Origin: Bordetella parapertussis
GTDB taxonomy: Bacteria > Pseudomonadota > Gammaproteobacteria > Burkholderiales > Burkholderiaceae_D
Direction of reading: 5' to 3'
DNA: 20,750 nt
Assembly (NCBI GenBank): GCA_945883145.1
Contig: CAMCXB010000042.1
Span: forward strand, 1 to 20,750
Shown here: positions 1 to 7,839 of the stretch, in pieces
Position numbering within the stretch: the first letter of the stretch is position 1
Layout of the letters: each line of letters opens with the position of its first letter
Notes under the pieces: model-generated
Database searches by the model: none
What the model was told of the DNA's origin: nothing
The model's input: the letters and a program-made list of their open reading frames with translations, nothing else
Made by a program: the position numbers and the translations under genes

Positions 1-884
1 AGACTAAGTTAATTGCGAATCGGGTTGATGAAGAAGTCAAAGTCTTACAAGGTAAGGTTTCTCTCTTAGAGGCGCGGCAGGCAGAGTCGCAAGGGCAGCA
101 GGCGGCACTGGAACAGTTGTATCAAGATCTAGCAAAAAATCGTGATGACTGGGCCATCGCTGAAGTGGAGCAAGTGTTATCCACTGCGAGTCAGCAATTG
201 CAATTAGCAGGGAATGTTCGTGGTGCTTTGATTGCTTTACAAAATGCAGATAATCGTTTAGCGCGTACTAATAGACCGCAGTTCATAGCGATTCGCCGTG
301 CCATTGCGAAAGACATAGAAAACATTAAGAGCTTGCCCAGCGTTGATCTCAATGGAACAGCGGTTCGCTTAGATGCATTAGTTGCTCAAATCGATACGCT
401 GCCTTTACTAGCCGATGAAAAACCAACCGTTATTGCAGCCACTCCTAAGAGTCAGTTAGCGCAGGCAAAACGTGATGGAAAATCACCTGTCGCGCAAGAT
501 GACTGGCGCACCAATTTGCAAAGTTATTGGCAAGCTTGGACGAGTGATATGTGGCGCGAAGTGCAGCAGTTAGTCAGAGTGCGTTCTGTGACGACACCCG
601 ACGCTTTACTACTCTCTCCAGGTGAAGCATTTTTTGCGCGTGAAAATTTGAAGCTACGTCTTTTAAATGCTCGACTAGCACTCTTGTCACGTAACGACAC
701 TGCATTCCGAGCAGATTTAAATGAAGCAGATCGCGCATTACAACGTTACTTCGATACTAAAGCGCGTCAAACTCAAGCTGCGCGTGAAGTGATTAAGCAA
801 TTACAAGCGAATGTATTGAGTATAGAGATGCCTACACTTGCAAATAGTTTAGCCGCCTTACATCATTCACGGCCGCGGCCCTGA
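1..884 (+). CDS. hemX: HemX-family protein, 3' part (cut by the left window edge)
   Basis: The open frame starts at base 3 with no stop or convincing start before the left edge, so the true start lies outside the window. About 293 C-terminal residues are present. The TTG at 117 lies inside a continuous helical stretch and is not a believable start. The protein is rich in Gln, Ala and Leu, with long helices that look coiled-coil-like early on, and a Trp-rich segment near residues 140-150 counted from base 117 (DDWRTNLQSYWQAW type), as in the periplasmic domain of HemX. HemX proteins are inner-membrane-anchored and sit beside haem biosynthesis genes. They are often labelled uroporphyrinogen-III C-methyltransferase, but that activity is not established for this family. 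hemY follows after 31 bp on the same strand, which supports the call and suggests one operon, probably with hemD upstream outside the window. Confidence 0.8.
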   Translation, partial: TKLIANRVDEEVKVLQGKVSLLEARQAESQGQQAALEQLYQDLAKNRDDWAIAEVEQVLSTASQQLQLAGNVRGALIALQNADNRLARTNRPQFIAIRRAIAKDIENIKSLPSVDLNGTAVRLDALVAQIDTLPLLADEKPTVIAATPKSQLAQAKRDGKSPVAQDDWRTNLQSYWQAWTSDMWREVQQLVRVRSVTTPDALLLSPGEAFFARENLKLRLLNARLALLSRNDTAFRADLNEADRALQRYFDTKARQTQAAREVIKQLQANVLSIEMPTLANSLAALHHSRPRP

Positions 885-915
885 GTGAACCACTAGTCCA
901 GTTAAAAAACATCTC

Positions 916-2130
916 ATGCGATTCTTTCTTTGGCTAATGACATTATTTGCTGCGGCCATTGGTCTGGCAGTGTTGGCACGTTTTAATCCTGGAAACGTAG
1001 TGTTATTTTATCCACCCTATCGTGTGGATTTATCGCTGAACTTCTTTCTCTTTTTACTGACCTCAGGTTTCGCTTTATTATTTTTTCTGATCAATACCAT
1101 TCGATCAACTTTGGATATGCCTAGCCGAGTCAGTCTCTATCGCTCAGAGAAACGGCAACGTGAATCAGGACGTGCATTGTTAGAAGCCTTGAAAGCCTAT
1201 CTAGAAGGCCGTTATGGTCAAGCTGAAAAATCTGCGGCGCGTGCGACTCAACTGCCAGAGAATGAAGGACTCGCTGCCTTATTAGCTGCACGCTCTGCGC
1301 ATAGGTTGCAACAAGCAGGGCGTCGTGATGCATGGTTATTGCAATCGCAAAAAGATCCTGCCTTACGTAATGCACGTTTGATGACCACCATAGAATTATT
1401 AGCTGAAGAGAGTCGTGACAGCGATGGTGCGCTATTAGCACTGGAAGAATTAAATGCTAGTGGTATTCGACATATACAAGCATTACGACTGGCTTTACGT
1501 GTGAATCAGCATAAACGCAATTGGCAAGAGGTTTTAAGACTGGTGCGCTTGCTAGATAAACGTCAAGCACTGCATCCCGCTTTGTCGCAACGTTTACGTG
1601 ATCTTTCTTATGAAGCTTTGCTTCCCACTGCCGCGCATGATGTCGATACCTTAAAAAATTTCTGGGCAAAAGTACCTGCATCTGACAGAACCAGTCCCGC
1701 TACAGCGGTGGTGGCTGCATCGGCTTATATGTCTATCGGTTTACAACAAGATGCTGCCAGCATTATTGAAAAAGCACTGGCTGTAAATTGGGATAGTCGT
1801 TTATTAAAAGCCTATCGTTTATGCGCTGCTCCAGAAGGATCGGCAACCTTATTAGCGCAAATTGAATATTGTGAGAACTGCTTGCGTGAACATCCTAACG
1901 ATGCTGAATTAAGTTTAACTTTAGGCGCATTTTGTTTGCGTCAAAAATTATGGGGCAAAGCGCAGCGGCATTTGGATCATGCTTTGTCGGATGCCAATGA
2001 GCGCAGTACCATACAAGAATCGCATCTACGTTTAGGGCAGTTACATGAAGCCTTAAATCAACCTGAAGTCGCAGCCAATCATTATCGACAATGTGCGATT
2101 GCGACTATGCCTCGCTTAAATCGTTCTTAA
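916..2130 (+). CDS. hemY: HemY, inner-membrane TPR protein of the haem operon
   Basis: 404 aa, the usual length for proteobacterial HemY. The N-terminus carries two hydrophobic segments (about residues 1-23 and 39-62) separated by a short loop containing NPGNVVLFYPPYRVDLSL. This is the HemY_N arrangement. After it comes a charged, helical region (about 70-400) made of repeated pairs of helices typical of TPR repeats, for example around residues 325-395. The protein is expected to sit in the inner membrane with its TPR domain in the cytoplasm. Its role is uncertain: it is linked to late tetrapyrrole synthesis by context only, and it is not the protoporphyrinogen oxidase that is called HemY in Gram-positives. 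It lies 31 bp after hemX, consistent with cotranscription. The ATG at 916 starts exactly before the first membrane segment. Confidence 0.88.
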   Translation: MRFFLWLMTLFAAAIGLAVLARFNPGNVVLFYPPYRVDLSLNFFLFLLTSGFALLFFLINTIRSTLDMPSRVSLYRSEKRQRESGRALLEALKAYLEGRYGQAEKSAARATQLPENEGLAALLAARSAHRLQQAGRRDAWLLQSQKDPALRNARLMTTIELLAEESRDSDGALLALEELNASGIRHIQALRLALRVNQHKRNWQEVLRLVRLLDKRQALHPALSQRLRDLSYEALLPTAAHDVDTLKNFWAKVPASDRTSPATAVVAASAYMSIGLQQDAASIIEKALAVNWDSRLLKAYRLCAAPEGSATLLAQIEYCENCLREHPNDAELSLTLGAFCLRQKLWGKAQRHLDHALSDANERSTIQESHLRLGQLHEALNQPEVAANHYRQCAIATMPRLNRS

Positions 2131-2186
2131 TTCAATAAATCAGATTCTTGATTGGCTTGTGTAAGCCCTCCGCAAGCATGGGAACG

Positions 2187-2192
2187 TATAAT
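2187..2192 (+). promoter_or_regulatory. Probable -10 element of the ppa promoter
   Basis: A perfect TATAAT lies 41 bp before the ppa start codon, in the 103-bp gap after hemY. No good -35 hexamer sits at the normal 16-18 bp spacing, so the assignment rests on the -10 and its position. A purine-rich GAGAGAG at 2223-2229 provides the ribosome binding site. A promoter here would separate ppa from the hemXY operon. Confidence 0.45.
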
Positions 2193-2233
2193 TCTGTTTT
2201 TAATTTTTTCATTTTTAATTCCGAGAGAGTGTT

Positions 2234-2782
2234 ATGAGTCTTAATCTGGTGCCTGCTGGTCGCGATTTGCCACATGATTTCAATGTCATCATTGAAATTC
2301 CTATGAATGCAGATCCTATTAAATACGAAGTCGATAAAGAATCTGGCGCGATCTTTGTGGATCGTTTCATGGGAACGGCCATGCACTATCCTTGTAATTA
2401 TGGTTATGTGCCACACACTATCGCTGATGATGGTGATCCGGTTGATGTCTTAGTGATTACACCTTTTCCTTTAATTCATGGCGTGGTTGTTCGTTGTCGT
2501 GCAATTGGAGTATTAAAAATGATAGATGAATCCGGTGGTGATGCCAAAGTGTTAGCCGTGCCGGTCGATAAAGTATTACCGATTTATAAGCACTGGCAAA
2601 AGCCGGAAGATATGAATGAATTACGTTTGAAGCAGATACAGCATTTCTTTGAACATTACAAAGATCTAGAACCAGGTAAATGGGTCAAGGTCGATGGTTG
2701 GTATGGACCGGAAGAAGCAGGCAAAGAAATTATGTCTGGCGTTGAAACGTATAAAAACGCTGCAAGCAAACCTAATTTTTAA
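2234..2782 (+). CDS. ppa: Inorganic pyrophosphatase (family I)
   Basis: Hydrolyses pyrophosphate to two phosphates in the cytoplasm, pulling biosynthetic reactions such as nucleotide polymerisation and aminoacylation forward. At 182 aa it matches the short bacterial family I enzyme (E. coli PPase is about 175 aa). The family signature is present at residues 65-72 as DDGDPVDV, which supplies Mg2+-binding aspartates. Other conserved family segments are IEIPMN (20-25), KYE (30-32), a YP/GYVP segment (52-60), and the DGWYGPEEA motif near the C-terminus. A purine-rich Shine-Dalgarno sequence precedes the ATG. Its stop codon (2780-2782) directly abuts the stop codon of the convergent FemAB-like gene, leaving no room for an intergenic terminator. 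Confidence 0.97.
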   Translation: MSLNLVPAGRDLPHDFNVIIEIPMNADPIKYEVDKESGAIFVDRFMGTAMHYPCNYGYVPHTIADDGDPVDVLVITPFPLIHGVVVRCRAIGVLKMIDESGGDAKVLAVPVDKVLPIYKHWQKPEDMNELRLKQIQHFFEHYKDLEPGKWVKVDGWYGPEEAGKEIMSGVETYKNAASKPNF

Positions 2783-3955
2783 TTAAGTTCTGTCAGGCTT
2801 GTCTGTTTTAAAAGGATTACGTTCATTGAGTTCATCCATATAAGAGTCGATTCCTGCGCCTTCACGGCTTAGGAATCGCTCGATGGCATCAGCAAAGGCA
2901 GGATGGGCAAGCCAGTGCGCTGAATGCGTACGTTGCGGTAAAAAGCCACGTGCCATTTTATGTTCACCTTGTGCGCCACCTTCAAAAGCCTTAATCCCCT
3001 CTGCAATACAAAATTCCAAAGGTTGATAATAAGCGGTCTCGAAATGTAGACAAGCATGATGCTCAACTGCGCCCCAATAGCGACCATATAAAGTTGTTTG
3101 ATCATAGATAAGTAGTGAAGACGCTATGGGTAATCCTTCACGTTCTGCAATCACGAGCAAAATATTTTCTGGCATGGTGTCACCAATGCGCAGAAAAAAA
3201 TCTAAATTCAAATAAGGCGTTGAATAATGCGCGCTATAAGTTTGGTCATAGCAGCGTTTAAAAAAACGCCAGTCACTTTCACTTAATGAAGCACCTTTAA
3301 TTTGCTTAAAGCTGATACCTACTTCTGCAACTTTGCGTCGTTCCGCACGAATGTTTTTACGTTTCTTTTGTTCTAAGGTCGTTAGAAATTCTTCAAAATT
3401 TTTATAACCTGCATTCTCCCAATGAAATTGCACACCAGAGCGCAACATAAAGCCCGCTTCTGCCAGAGAATTTGCTTCTGCTTCGGTGGGATAAAGAATG
3501 TGAGTAGAAGATAAACCGCGAGTGGTTTGTAAAGTCTGCAATGCACTAATGAGTGCTAACCTAGCAGTATCATCGATGGCGAGCAGACGACCACCTGTAA
3601 CAGGGGTAAAAGGTATCGCTGAAAGAAATTTTGGGTAGTACTCTAGGCCATTCCTTTGATAAGCATCAGCCCAAGCCCAATCAAAGACATATTCGCCATA
3701 AGAATGAAATTTTTCATACAGCGGTAAAGCTGCAACGAGTTGTTCTTCATCCCATAAAGTTAAAAATTGCGGTTGCCATCCCGATTCGCGACTCGCACTG
3801 CCAGATTCATGTAACGCATGCAAAAAGGCATACGATAAAAATGGTGTGGGATGATTTTGTAAGCGCAATAAGCCATCCCATGCTGTTTGTCCAACCTCAG
3901 CAAGAGAGGAAACGATACGCGTGCGATAATTCTTATTTTGCAGAGTCAGCCTCAT
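2783..3955 (-). CDS. FemAB/GNAT-like acyltransferase family protein (COG3146, DUF482 type)
   Basis: 390 aa, full length for the COG3146 family often labelled peptidoglycan biosynthesis/recognition or GNAT N-acetyltransferase. Recognisable segments are the N-terminal PFLSYAFLHALHESGSA region (about 38-54), a central basic stretch, LEQKKRKNIRAERRKV (about 194-209), and a C-terminal FEGGAQGEHKMARGFLPQRT segment with THSAHW, which is the most conserved part of this family. Related FemAB proteins transfer amino acids from tRNA to cell-wall precursors, but no substrate is known for this branch, so function is only inferred from fold. No signal peptide is seen. The ATG ends 3 bp from the divergent nadE ATG, and no clear Shine-Dalgarno precedes it; the only upstream in-frame alternative seen is a CTG. 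Confidence 0.85.
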   Translation of the reverse strand: MRLTLQNKNYRTRIVSSLAEVGQTAWDGLLRLQNHPTPFLSYAFLHALHESGSASRESGWQPQFLTLWDEEQLVAALPLYEKFHSYGEYVFDWAWADAYQRNGLEYYPKFLSAIPFTPVTGGRLLAIDDTARLALISALQTLQTTRGLSSTHILYPTEAEANSLAEAGFMLRSGVQFHWENAGYKNFEEFLTTLEQKKRKNIRAERRKVAEVGISFKQIKGASLSESDWRFFKRCYDQTYSAHYSTPYLNLDFFLRIGDTMPENILLVIAEREGLPIASSLLIYDQTTLYGRYWGAVEHHACLHFETAYYQPLEFCIAEGIKAFEGGAQGEHKMARGFLPQRTHSAHWLAHPAFADAIERFLSREGAGIDSYMDELNERNPFKTDKPDRT

Positions 3956-3958
3956 GCC

Positions 3959-5575
3959 ATGACAGTGAATGTAGCAATAGCCCAGATCAATAGCACCGTA
4001 GGCGATTTAGCCGGAAACAGTGCAAAGATAGCGGACTGCGCACGACGCGCTTCGCTAGAGAATGCCGATATTCTTTTGACGCCTGAGCTGTCATTAGTCG
4101 GCTATCCGCCGGAAGACCTCTTGCTGCGGGTTTCATTTTACGCAAAATCTCAGATTGCGTTGCAAGCCTTAGCGCAAGAGCTCGCAGTCTACAAGGATTT
4201 ATACGTCATAGTCGGTCACCCTTTTGCTCAAGATGGTCATCACTATAACGCTGCATCGGTTTTATGTAACGGTGAAATCATATTCACCTATCGTAAACAT
4301 GCGCTGCCAAATTACACCGTGTTTGATGAGAAGCGTTATTTTTCTAGTGCTGATGATGCCTGTACCTTCACACTAAAAGATGTGTGTTTCGGGATCAATA
4401 TTTGTGAAGACACATGGTTTGATGAAGCACCTGCTCGAGCTCGCGCAGCAGGTGCTGAGGTGTTGTTAGTGTTAAATGCCTCGCCCTATCACATGCAAAA
4501 AGAGCATTTACGACGTGATGTGATGCGTTTCAATGTAACTGGACAAGGCATGGCTTTGGTGTATGCGAACTTGGTGGGTGCGCAAGATGAATTAGTTTTT
4601 GATGGCGGTTCATTTGTCATGAATGTGAATGGGACCATCACTAATCATTTACCGCATTTTGTAGAAACCTGTGTGACGGTGAGTTTTAATGGCGCTGAAC
4701 CTGTTGCACAAAGCCTTGCTGAAGAAATGTCTACCGAAGCGCAAGTCTATGCAGCACTCGTTTTAGGTGTGCAAGACTATGTGCGAAAGAATGGATTTCC
4801 AAGTGCAATTATTGGTTTATCCGGCGGAGTAGATTCTGCGCTGACCTTAGCGATTGCTGTCGATGCATTGGGTGCTGAGAATGTTCGTGCAGTGATGATG
4901 CCATCGCCCTACACAGCAGAGATTTCTTGGGTAGATTCACGCGAAATGGTGCAGCGTTTGGGTGTGAAATACGATGAAATTGCTATCAATGATTGTTTTA
5001 CTGCTTTTCGTGATGCCTTAGATTTTGAATTTAAAGACTTGCCCGAAGACGCAACCGAAGAAAATCTGCAAGCGCGCATTAGAGGAACATTGCTGATGGC
5101 GCTGTCAAATAAAACTGGTGCAATTGTTCTCACTACAGGCAATAAAAGTGAGATGGCAGTCGGTTACTGTACTTTGTATGGTGACATGGCAGGTGGTTTT
5201 GCAGCGATTAAAGACATTGCGAAAACACTGGTTTACCGACTTTGTAGTTATAGAAATAGCATCAGTGATGTGATACCAGAACGCATACTCACACGCGCTC
5301 CTTCAGCAGAATTGCGACCGAATCAGACCGATCAGGATTCTTTGCCTAGCTATGAAATCTTAGATGGCATCATGCAAGGCTATATGGAAGATGGTTTGGG
5401 CATTGCAGAACTGCTGCAGGCGGGGTATCTTGAAGAAGATATAGATAAAATTACACGTCTCATCAAGCTTAATGAATATAAACGGCGCCAAGCGCCAGTT
5501 GGTGTGCGTGTAACGCACCGAGCATTTGGAAGAGATTGGCGTTATCCGATTACATCTAAGTTTCGTGAGCAGTAA
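3959..5575 (+). CDS. nadE: Glutamine-dependent NAD+ synthetase
   Basis: Catalyses the last step of NAD+ synthesis: deamido-NAD+ plus ATP and glutamine-derived ammonia gives NAD+. Two domains are visible. The N-terminal nitrilase/CN-hydrolase glutaminase (about 1-250) has the catalytic triad Glu43 (TPELSLVGYPPEDLL), Lys113 (YRKHALPNY) and Cys149 (NICEDTW). The C-terminal synthetase has the PP-loop SGGVDSAL at 288-295 and later TTGNKSEMAVGY and SAELRPNQTDQDSLPSY segments. The chosen start gives 538 aa beginning MTVNVAIAQINST, the normal family N-terminus. The frame is open further upstream to 3887, but that stretch lies wholly inside the start of the divergent gene and has no family resemblance. 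No strong ribosome binding site is seen. glnB follows after 65 bp on the same strand. Confidence 0.95.
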   Translation: MTVNVAIAQINSTVGDLAGNSAKIADCARRASLENADILLTPELSLVGYPPEDLLLRVSFYAKSQIALQALAQELAVYKDLYVIVGHPFAQDGHHYNAASVLCNGEIIFTYRKHALPNYTVFDEKRYFSSADDACTFTLKDVCFGINICEDTWFDEAPARARAAGAEVLLVLNASPYHMQKEHLRRDVMRFNVTGQGMALVYANLVGAQDELVFDGGSFVMNVNGTITNHLPHFVETCVTVSFNGAEPVAQSLAEEMSTEAQVYAALVLGVQDYVRKNGFPSAIIGLSGGVDSALTLAIAVDALGAENVRAVMMPSPYTAEISWVDSREMVQRLGVKYDEIAINDCFTAFRDALDFEFKDLPEDATEENLQARIRGTLLMALSNKTGAIVLTTGNKSEMAVGYCTLYGDMAGGFAAIKDIAKTLVYRLCSYRNSISDVIPERILTRAPSAELRPNQTDQDSLPSYEILDGIMQGYMEDGLGIAELLQAGYLEEDIDKITRLIKLNEYKRRQAPVGVRVTHRAFGRDWRYPITSKFREQ

Positions 5576-5640
5576 GTCGTTCGTATAGCGATGAGAAAAA
5601 TAGCAGACATATTCATCATTACAACATTGAGGAGTTACTC

Positions 5641-5979
5641 GTGAAGCAAATCACCGCAATCATTAAGCCATTTAAGCTAGATGAAGTTCGTGAAGCATTA
5701 GCAGCCGTTGGTGTGAGTGGGTTGACTGTGACGGACGTTAAAGGCTTTGGCAGACAAAAAGGACACACCGAGTTATATCGTGGTGCTGAGTATGTGGTCG
5801 ATTTTTTACCGAAAGTAAAAGTAGAAGCTGTGGTTGCAGAAGAGGTAGTAGAACTCGCAGTGGAAGCCATTATCAAGGCAGCACGCACAGGCAAAATTGG
5901 TGATGGAAAAATCTTTGTGCGTCAGGTTGATGAAGTCATTCGTATACGCACTGGTGAGACTGGCGCTGAAGCAGTTTGA
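5641..5979 (+). CDS. glnB: Nitrogen regulatory protein P-II
   Basis: Trimeric cytoplasmic signal protein that senses 2-oxoglutarate, ATP/ADP and, through uridylylation by GlnD, glutamine. It controls glutamine synthetase adenylylation and NtrB/NtrC signalling. At 112 aa it has exactly the family length. The T-loop contains the uridylylation site Tyr51 (RGAEYVVDFLPKVK), preceded by GFGRQKGH (35-42). The C-terminal signature GKIGDGKIFV is at about residues 84-93. The start is GTG at 5641 with a strong GAGGAG Shine-Dalgarno at 5629-5634. Linkage to nadE is a known betaproteobacterial arrangement and suggests cotranscription. I call it glnB rather than glnK because no amtB gene is adjacent; sequence alone does not separate the two firmly. 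Confidence 0.95.
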   Translation: MKQITAIIKPFKLDEVREALAAVGVSGLTVTDVKGFGRQKGHTELYRGAEYVVDFLPKVKVEAVVAEEVVELAVEAIIKAARTGKIGDGKIFVRQVDEVIRIRTGETGAEAV

Positions 5980-5989
5980 TAGTGTTACG

Positions 5990-6628
5990 TTAGCCTCTGA
6001 GTAAAACCACTAACGCGCCGCTTCCACCTTCTGCGGCGCGTGCTTGGCAAAACGCCATGACTTCTTCTTTCTGAACTAACCAGTTTCTTACTTTCTTTTT
6101 CAAAACCGGTTCTTTATTTACAGAGCCCAAGCCCTTGCCATGAATAATGCGTACACAGCGATAACCTTTGCGTAGCGCATGGCGTAAAAACAAAGCAACT
6201 GCTTCCCGTGCTTCATCGGTACGCAGACCATGTAAATCAAGTTGTTCTTGAATTACCCATGCACCACGGCGTAATTTGCGCAATACATCTTGTCCAACTC
6301 CATTGCGTGCAAAACTTAATTCTCCATCCGATTCCATCAGTGTTTCAACACTGAATTCATCAGATAGTGATTCTTCTAATGCAGCTTGCTCATCTGCTAG
6401 ATGATGTCGTGCAACTGGTAAGGGTCTAGGCGCATCAATTAGCACGCGTTCATCTACACTTAGCGGTTTAACGTTACCGACAGTTGCGCGAAATAGCGTG
6501 GCTTCCCGCTCTATTTCACGTTCTTGTTCTAGACGTTGTTGCTCTTGTTCCGCACGCAATTCTGCTTCGACTGCAAGTTGTTTTTGCAGTGCTTGTAAAT
6601 CCGCAAAATTTTTCAGCGAAGTAGCCAT
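5990..6628 (-). CDS. Smr-domain protein
   Basis: 212 aa. The N-terminal 45 residues form a Gln/Glu/Arg-rich coiled coil, followed by a linker with the segment SVDERVLIDAPRPLP. The C-terminal Smr domain (about 125-212) carries LDLHG at 130-134, HGKG at 163-166 and the closing GGSGALVVLL at 201-210, all hallmarks of the MutS2-related Smr nuclease fold. Stand-alone Smr proteins of this size can have DNA- or RNA-nicking activity, but the physiological target is not known here. It lies 34 bp downstream of trxB on the same strand and is probably cotranscribed with it. No clear Shine-Dalgarno sequence is seen. Its stop is 10 bp from the convergent glnB stop with no obvious terminator between. Confidence 0.9.
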   Translation of the reverse strand: MATSLKNFADLQALQKQLAVEAELRAEQEQQRLEQEREIEREATLFRATVGNVKPLSVDERVLIDAPRPLPVARHHLADEQAALEESLSDEFSVETLMESDGELSFARNGVGQDVLRKLRRGAWVIQEQLDLHGLRTDEAREAVALFLRHALRKGYRCVRIIHGKGLGSVNKEPVLKKKVRNWLVQKEEVMAFCQARAAEGGSGALVVLLRG

Positions 6629-6662
6629 AACAAACCATATGCAATCAGACAGTCTTAAAAAA

Positions 6663-7613
6663 CTATTCCAGACTCTCTAAATAACGTTGTGCATCGAGTG
6701 CCGCCATACAACCAGTACCTGCACTCGTGATAGCTTGGCGATAAATATGATCTTGCACATCACCGGCTGCAAACACACCTTGCACACTGGTTGCTGTTGC
6801 CATGCCATCAAGTCCAGTTTGGGTGACGATATAACCATTATTCATTGTTAATTGACCATCAAAGATACCGGTATTCGGTTTATGACCAATCGCTATAAAC
6901 ACACCGTGTAAAGGAATAGAGGTAATTTTGCCTTCTGCTGATTTAATATTGATGCCTGTTACGCCGCTATCATCACCAGTGACTTCATCTAAGGTGTGAT
7001 GCCATTGAACATCAATTTTTCCTTCCGCTACTTTTGCCATTAAACGATCTACTAAAATTGGCTCAGCACGGAATTTATCGCGACGATGCACAACCGTGAC
7101 TTTCTTGGCAATGTTGGAAAGATAGAGCGCTTCTTCAACTGCGGTATTGCCGCCACCAACAACAGCGACGTCTTGGTTGCGATAGAAAAAACCGTCGCAA
7201 GTTGCGCAAGCTGAAACACCTTTGCCCATGAAGCTCTCTTCAGAAGGCAATCCTAAATATTGTGCTGAAGCGCCAGTAGCAATGATCAGTGCATCGCAGG
7301 TGTACTCACCTGCATCACCCACTAGACGGATGGGTTTTTCATTTAAATGCGTGGTGTGGATGTGATCAAATACAATCTCGGTATTAAAACGTTCTGCATG
7401 TTGTAACAATCGTTGCATGAGCTCAGGCCCTTGCACGCCCATGGGATCACCTGGCCAGTTTTCTACATCGGTGGTTGTCATGAGTTGGCCGCCTTGTTCA
7501 ACGCCAGTGATCAAAACAGGATTAAGATTGGCACGAGCAGCATACACAGCAGCGCTATAACCGGCTGGGCCGGAACCTAGAATAAGTACACGAGCATGTT
7601 TTGGGGTCGACAT
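6663..7613 (-). CDS. trxB: Thioredoxin reductase (NADPH)
   Basis: Flavoprotein that reduces thioredoxin with NADPH in the cytoplasm. With the start at 7613 it is 316 aa, the normal family length. FAD binding is shown by GSGPAG at 13-18 and by GVFAAGDVQD at 279-288. The redox-active disulfide motif CATC is at 136-139. The NADPH domain carries GGGNTAVEEA at 153-162 and the HRRDKFRA phosphate-binding segment at 176-183. The frame stays open to 7718, but those extra 35 codons are hydrophobic/Phe-rich, unrelated to the family and contain no ribosome binding site, so MSTPKHARVLILGSGPAG is taken as the true N-terminus. It is divergent from ftsK across 226 bp and is followed by the Smr gene. Confidence 0.95.
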   Translation of the reverse strand: MSTPKHARVLILGSGPAGYSAAVYAARANLNPVLITGVEQGGQLMTTTDVENWPGDPMGVQGPELMQRLLQHAERFNTEIVFDHIHTTHLNEKPIRLVGDAGEYTCDALIIATGASAQYLGLPSEESFMGKGVSACATCDGFFYRNQDVAVVGGGNTAVEEALYLSNIAKKVTVVHRRDKFRAEPILVDRLMAKVAEGKIDVQWHHTLDEVTGDDSGVTGINIKSAEGKITSIPLHGVFIAIGHKPNTGIFDGQLTMNNGYIVTQTGLDGMATATSVQGVFAAGDVQDHIYRQAITSAGTGCMAALDAQRYLESLE

Positions 7614-7839
7614 AAATTTTTCAAAAAAGATGAGAAGAAAACGAAAACTTACAGGCCTAAAAAAGGGGAATACAGGGGACAATATCGCGCATTTGCTATT
7701 AAACGTATTGATTAGCACGTGGTTGCGGTCGGGAGGTGTATCATCCTCTCCGAATCCATGCGATAGTGCCGCTTAGTTAAGGCATAAATTATAGTCGACC
7801 TACCAAATCCGCATCGTAGCGAAACAAAATCCATTTGCA
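7614..7839. promoter_or_regulatory. Divergent trxB/ftsK control region
   Basis: This 226-bp gap must hold promoters for trxB (leftward) and ftsK (rightward). On + a -10-like TATAGT lies at 7790-7795, but no matching -35 was found, and no consensus promoter is evident for trxB. A small GC-rich inverted segment (GGGAGG...CCTCTCC, 7731-7751) is the only visible structure. Neither start has a strong Shine-Dalgarno sequence. Confidence 0.4.

Noticed and set aside
2154..2167. Hairpin GGCTT-GTGT-AAGCC after hemY
   Set aside because: Only five pairs and no following T-run, so it is not supported as a terminator.
3887..3958. Longer N-terminus for nadE
   Set aside because: The extra 24 codons lie inside the divergent gene and do not resemble NadE. 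MTVNVAIAQINST at 3959 is the family start.
7614..7718. Longer N-terminus for trxB
   Set aside because: The extra 35 residues are unrelated to TrxB and would put a hydrophobic stretch before the FAD motif. The 7613 start gives the standard 316 residues.
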